Part shown: piece after piece, positions 60,683 to 64,000 of the stretch | How the letters are laid out: each line of letters starts with the position of its first letter | How positions within the stretch are numbered: the stretch's first letter is position 1 | Origin: Streptomyces sp. NRRL F-6492 | GTDB taxonomy: Bacteria > Actinomycetota > Actinomycetes > Streptomycetales > Streptomycetaceae | Direction: 5' to 3' | Assembly (NCBI RefSeq): GCF_001280125.1 | Contig: NZ_LGEG01000024.1 | Coordinates: forward strand, 41,480-105,479 | Length of the DNA: 64,000 nt | The notes under the pieces: generated by a model | Database searches by the model: none | What the model was told of the DNA's origin: nothing | The model's input: the letters and a program-made list of their open reading frames with translations, nothing else | Position numbers and translations under genes: made by a program

Positions 60683-61324
60683 GTGAACAGCTCACCGTCC
60701 CGCGGGGGACGAACCGTCCGCACCCGGGCGGCGGGCGCCGCCGTCGCCGTCGTCGTCACCGCGCTCGGCGCGGCCGGCCTGGTCTCCTGCGACTCGGGGG
60801 GCGACGAGGGCCGCGCCCCGACGTTCAGCGACGGCCCCACGCCGCCCGACACGGCCTCGTTCTCCGGCACCGCCCCCTCCGCCCTCGCCTCGGCGGCGGA
60901 GTCGGCGGCCTCCGCCGCGCGCGAGTCGGCGTCGTCCGCGGCGGCCTCGGCCTCCGCGCGGGAGTCCGAACGCGCGGCGTCGATCGGCGCCGAGGCGGAA
61001 CGCTCCCGCAAGCAGGCCGAGGCCGCGCTGAAGGGCGTGGAGGGCCGGGGGAACGCGCTGGGCGAGGTCGCGATGACGGGCAAGCCGAGGGCCGGGACGG
61101 ACGGCCGGCTCGCCGTGGTCGTCACCATCACCAACAAGACGGACGAGAAGGCTTCCTACGCGGTCCAGGTCGACTTCCTCGACCCGTCGGGGAAGGTGGT
61201 CGAGACGCAGTTCACCGGCGCCGAGGACCTCGCGCCGGGCGGGCGGAAGCAGCCCCTGGTCATCAGCCGGCAGCCGGCCGAACCGGTGCTGACGCCGAGG
61301 CTCACCAAGGCGCAGCGGTACTGA
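60683..61324 (+). CDS. Ala/Ser-rich lipoprotein
   Basis: The 213-residue precursor has a basic start, hydrophobic segment and lipobox VSC (Cys36). A long Ala/Ser/Glu coiled-coil region (residues about 65-125) and a beta-rich end (LAVVVTITNKTDEKASYAV, VDFLDPSGKVVETQF) follow. The end resembles the FxLYD-type extracytoplasmic domain. GGAGGT lies 5 bases before the GTG. It sits between the baeRF3 gene and the second DUF1269 gene, probably in the same transcript. Confidence 0.75.
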   Translation: MNSSPSRGGRTVRTRAAGAAVAVVVTALGAAGLVSCDSGGDEGRAPTFSDGPTPPDTASFSGTAPSALASAAESAASAARESASSAAASASARESERAASIGAEAERSRKQAEAALKGVEGRGNALGEVAMTGKPRAGTDGRLAVVVTITNKTDEKASYAVQVDFLDPSGKVVETQFTGAEDLAPGGRKQPLVISRQPAEPVLTPRLTKAQRY

Positions 61325-61358
61325 CGCGCCGCCCCGCCCCCGTACGGAGGAGAACCGC

Positions 61359-61862
61359 ATGTCCGAGCTCATCGTCATCGGCTACGACGACCACGCCGTC
61401 GCCCGCAAGGCCTTCAAGACGGTCCAGAAGCTCCGCGACGACCACGTCGTCGAGCTGAAGGGCCTCGCCGTCGTCCGGGTCGACGAGGACGGCGAGACCC
61501 ATGTGGACACCCCCGCCAAGAGCGAGGAGATCGCCCTCTCGGCCACGGCCGGGGCGCTCTGGGGGCTGGTCCTCGGCATGATCGTCCTCACCCCCGGCAT
61601 CGGGGTGGTGGGCGCGGCCCTCGGCGGCCTCATCGGCAAGCTGAACCAGATGGGCGTCGACCGGGGGTTCCGCCAGAAGGTGAGCGACTTCCTCGAACCC
61701 GGCTCGGCCGCGGTCGTCGTCATGGCCTCCAAGATCACCGAGGACCGGTTCGCCACCGCGATGGAGCCCTTCGGCGGCACCGTGCTGAAGACCTCCCTCC
61801 CGGAGCAGAGCGAGCGGGAGCTCGCGGAGCAGCTCACGGGGCCGGGGTCGGAGACGGCCTGA
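61359..61862 (+). CDS. DUF1269 membrane protein (paralogue of 58813)
   Basis: The 167-residue protein begins MSELIVIGYDDHAVARKAF and is collinear with the gene at 58813: HVDTPAKS against HVDTSSRV, ALWGLVLGMIVLTPGIGVVGA against ALWGAIFGILFLLPGVG, and GTVLKTSL shared. It lacks the Gly-Pro tail. The two probably arose by duplication around the baeRF3 gene. A GGAG site precedes the ATG. Function unknown. Confidence 0.85.
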   Translation: MSELIVIGYDDHAVARKAFKTVQKLRDDHVVELKGLAVVRVDEDGETHVDTPAKSEEIALSATAGALWGLVLGMIVLTPGIGVVGAALGGLIGKLNQMGVDRGFRQKVSDFLEPGSAAVVVMASKITEDRFATAMEPFGGTVLKTSLPEQSERELAEQLTGPGSETA

Positions 61863-61963
61863 GACGACGGGCCCGCGGGTCCTCCCGTACGACGTCACGT
61901 GGCGGTGGCGGGGGAGGAGGACCGGCGGGCCTTCCGGCGCCCGGGAGGAAGCTCTCGGACCGA

Positions 61964-62875
61964 TCACGTGTGTTCGTCCGCCCCCTGCGTAGCGCGTTCC
62001 TGGTTCTGCTTGAGGGAGCGGCCCTTGTCGTCCCTCCACTCGTCCCGGCCGTTCTTGCTTCCGCCGGACAGAACGCTGGCGGCACTGGACGGGCTGTCGA
62101 ATATGTAGGTCCTGGTCAACCTGATCTGGTCATCCGCGTGATCCACCAGGGTTCCATCGTCCATGAGCCTGGTGCGCAGCGCCTCGTACGCTCGCGACAT
62201 GACCTTCTTGTCACGACGGCCGAGTGAGCCTTCCATGACGGCGAACCCACGGGGGTCGTCGCGTCCGGTGGCATCCGTGAGCTGAGTGCGCAGACGGTAG
62301 GTCACGCCTTCCGCCGGGGTCACGGCGACCGAGGTGGAGGGGCTCCCCGGGGAGTCCTTCAAGATTTCGAACAGCGTCACACCGACGAGCGGCAAGAGCG
62401 TCAGCGCGTTCTCCAGGAACCACAGCATGTCGGCCTGGTCGGACTCGCTCAAGTAGGGCAGCGACGGGGCGGTGCCGTTGTCCAGGTCGGCCGTACCGGC
62501 CTCCGCGGCGATCTGGAGGAGCCTGGCTTCCAGCCACCTCACGTGAGCTTTGTTGAGGGAGTCGTCCTTCGTCGTGAGAACGTAGCCGTGCGTCCAGAAG
62601 TCCTTCTCTCGCTGATGACTGTCGAGACGGACGCGCACGTCGTCGCCTTCCCCGACATAGACGCGTGGCCGGCTGTTCTCGTCCTGCCCCACCAGCACGT
62701 AGACGCCCGTCTGCCGGACCTCGCTCCTTTGGCGCGCCTCCGCGTAGTCGGCGCGGGCGAACGCGAGGCACGTACCGGTCCAGAGGGTGCGGTCCACGAC
62801 ACGGAGGCCCTGCGGGGTGCCGTCGACCAAGAAGACCCTGAGCGTCACACCACGGGCCCCGAGAGCGTTTGTCAT
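61964..62875 (-). CDS. GIY-YIG nuclease-fold and DUF4357 protein
   Basis: The 303-residue protein has a GIY-YIG module (GVYVLVGQDENSRPRVYVGE, RVRLDSHQREKDFWTHGYVL, KAHVRWLEARLL, residues about 57-125). A C-terminal DUF4357 region (YIFDSPSSAASVLSGGSKNGRDEWR) follows. The catalytic Tyr/Arg/His/Glu pattern appears partly present. DUF4357 proteins of this type are found in restriction or defence-associated loci and as solitary genes. No methylase or phage gene accompanies it. It lies next to a tRNA gene. Confidence 0.82.
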   Translation of the reverse strand: MTNALGARGVTLRVFLVDGTPQGLRVVDRTLWTGTCLAFARADYAEARQRSEVRQTGVYVLVGQDENSRPRVYVGEGDDVRVRLDSHQREKDFWTHGYVLTTKDDSLNKAHVRWLEARLLQIAAEAGTADLDNGTAPSLPYLSESDQADMLWFLENALTLLPLVGVTLFEILKDSPGSPSTSVAVTPAEGVTYRLRTQLTDATGRDDPRGFAVMEGSLGRRDKKVMSRAYEALRTRLMDDGTLVDHADDQIRLTRTYIFDSPSSAASVLSGGSKNGRDEWRDDKGRSLKQNQERATQGADEHT

Positions 62876-63073
62876 GCCGACATGCTCACACGGCCGCCTT
62901 GACCAGGGAGCCGGTTCGACGGGCCTCGTGGAACGACCCGTGCCGTACGGGTGGCGGACACGGGCGCCGGGCAACCTCCTCCGGAGGGCGTGAGGCCGTC
63001 GGTCACATGGGCCGGCTGCTCAAGGGGCGGCCCGGTCGTCTGTGGCCGCTGTCGCCGATGTCAGGCGTGGACG

Positions 63074-63115
63074 GCGAAGGGCACCCAGCAAGCAACGTTG
63101 CTGGGTGCCCTTCGC
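63074..63115 (-). terminator. terminator of the tRNA-Arg gene
   Basis: GCGAAGGGCACCCAGCAA (63074-63091) pairs exactly with 63098-63115 over 18 bp with a 6-base loop. It begins 6 bases beyond the 3' end of tRNA-Arg on the minus strand. It is the longest perfect stem in the window. Confidence 0.88.
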
Positions 63116-63120
63116 CCTTG

Positions 63121-63193
63121 TGCCCCCGGCAGGATTCGAACCTGCGACACCCGCTTTAGGAGAGCGGTGCTCTATCCCCTGAGCTACGAAGGC
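63121..63193 (-). tRNA. tRNA-Arg (anticodon CCT)
   Basis: The minus strand gives a 73-base cloverleaf: acceptor GCCTTCG pairing with CGGGGGC through two G-U pairs, D arm GCTC/GAGC, anticodon stem CCGCT/AGCGG with loop CTCCTAA (anticodon CCT), T arm GCAGG-TTCGAAT-CCTGC. The 3' discriminator is A and no CCA is encoded. The strong hairpin follows immediately. Confidence 0.95.
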
Positions 63194-63615
63194 GGGGGCT
63201 TGGAGAAAACCTTGGAGAAAAGCCAGTGAGTGGATCTTCGTCAAGGAAGCCAAGCCCGCTGGTCAGACGCGGTACGGATCCCGCTGAGCAGCATCGCTGC
63301 CCGACAGGAGCCGCGCCAACGGCCGACCAGGGAACAGGGTAGCGGATGGACGTCCGTGTGAGGTCTTGGATGGCTGGTGCCGAGCGATGCGGTCAGGCGC
63401 TTAGGACGCTGACCTGCAGCTTCCCCCGGATGCTTCTCGAAGGACGCACGCGGGACGGCGCTTCAGCAATGGTCGTTTTGGCCGTTCCGTTCCAGGTGCG
63501 GACTGAAGGAGGTTGGTCAGCTTCAGTCCTCTGGCCTCCGGCAGGGTCGCCGAGTCGCCTCGCGAGAGGAGACGCAGTCTGCCCTGCTGTCAGTGGTGGG
63601 CATCACAATGGCGGC
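63194..63615. other. gene-free region between tRNA-Arg and the last gene
   Basis: No gene is supported. The first part holds a direct repeat CTTGGAGAAA (about 63199-63222), and the stretch 63480-63600 is slightly lower in GC than the rest of the window. A start region for the gene at 63616 is expected here, but no clear promoter is seen. Confidence 0.45.
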
Positions 63616-63939
63616 ATGGCGATCAGAGACATGTCCTTCTGGCAGCCCACGCTCTTCGGCGAGGCGGACCTGAGCCAGGTGCTTCACAACGAGATGGCCG
63701 CGTTGAAGAAGGGTGTCTTCGACTGGCCGGCAGAGACGTTCCTCCGCACGTCGCAGACCGAGATGGTCGACTACTTCGTCGACCGCCACTCTGTGGTCGT
63801 TCCGCAGCTGGACCTTGGAGGTATTCAGCAGCTGCCTGTCGACGAGACGACCACCTTTGTCGAGGACATCGCGGGGCATCCGCACGAGCGCCGTCTCACG
63901 GTGAGCCCATTTCATCTTGGCGTTGACCTGGCCAGATGA
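63616..63939 (+). CDS. orphan hypothetical protein
   Basis: The 107-residue protein begins MAIRDMSFWQPTLFGEADLSQ and has no signal peptide or membrane segment. It contains AALKKGVFDWPAETFLRTSQTEM and VDYFVDRHSVVVPQLDLGG. I do not recognise a family. Codon third positions are less G/C-biased than in neighbours (for example TTCTGG, GTCTTC and several A/T endings), which could indicate a later acquisition. It could also be the first part of a longer gene broken by the stop at 63937-63939. Confidence 0.5.
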   Translation: MAIRDMSFWQPTLFGEADLSQVLHNEMAALKKGVFDWPAETFLRTSQTEMVDYFVDRHSVVVPQLDLGGIQQLPVDETTTFVEDIAGHPHERRLTVSPFHLGVDLAR

Positions 63940-64000
63940 AGCGTGAGGACGGCTCGGACAAGGTGAGTGATCCGGTTGGTGCTGCATCGGATCTTGCGGA

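Noticed and set aside
63020..63253. Open frame across the tRNA on the minus strand (VAQGIEHRSPKAGVAGSNPAGG) and the plus-strand RQDSNLRH frame
   Set aside because: These are the well-known false proteins read through tRNA genes; the cloverleaf explains the sequence.

Overview
This is a piece of a Streptomyces core chromosome. GC content is very high, third codon positions are almost always G or C, GTG starts are common, and many genes overlap by GTGA or ATGA. The gene content is typical of the genus: afsK/afsS/afsR, futalosine-route menaquinone genes, F420 (FO synthase) genes, several XRE/DUF5753 regulators with DUF397 or DUF6879 partners, a GPP34 protein and many small secreted proteins. The arrangement matches S. 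coelicolor core loci as I remember them; no database search was possible.

Layout. 1-7155: a histidine phosphatase, a Tat lipoprotein with a polysaccharide-deacetylase fold, then a compact System II cytochrome c maturation operon (thioredoxin lipoprotein, CcdA, ResB, CcsB) and an SRPBCC protein. 7171-14805: a membrane-anchored substrate-binding-like receptor with a STAND-type NTPase, a fungal-type cytosine deaminase, a small GntR regulator facing two small genes, and a DUF6879-XRE operon facing two further small genes. 14879-20293: Nudix hydrolase, hypothetical and secreted proteins, a lipoprotein, helical proteins resembling type VII (WXG-like) partners, and a flavodoxin-fold reductase. 20301-25907: distal menaquinone genes mqnL-mqnP-mqnM, a 41-residue micropeptide, an Lrp/AsnC regulator and mqnE. 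25908-35114: regulators, acetyltransferases, a cation:dicarboxylate-type symporter behind a Cys-containing leader peptide, a TetR/acyl-CoA ligase pair, a PdxH-like oxidase and a VOC protein. 35273-42295: the afs locus. AfsK is a Ser/Thr kinase with a PQQ-type propeller; AfsS has three NMHAT repeats; AfsR is a SARP-NB-ARC-TPR regulator that AfsK phosphorylates and that activates afsS. 42793-50402: amino acid permease, small secreted peptide, GNAT proteins, AhpD-like protein, an F420-type LLM oxidoreductase next to fbiC. 50546-58672: an ADP-ribosylglycohydrolase homologue that has lost its metal-binding acids, DUF397, XRE/DUF5753, GPP34, a D-Ala-D-Ala carboxypeptidase with a long acidic cytoplasmic tail, and a large membrane protein. 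58813-61862: a baeRF3 release-factor-like protein flanked by two paralogous DUF1269 membrane proteins and an Ala/Ser-rich lipoprotein. 61964-end: GIY-YIG/DUF4357 protein, tRNA-Arg(CCT) and an orphan small gene.

The most promising under-described items are the DUF1269-baeRF3-lipoprotein-DUF1269 cluster, the leader-peptide-controlled symporter (probably sulfur or cystine related), the receptor plus NTPase operon that has no permease, the duplicated 18-bp operator at 14295-14343, the metal-site-degenerate ADP-ribosylglycohydrolase, and the stem-loop in the predicted afsS leader.
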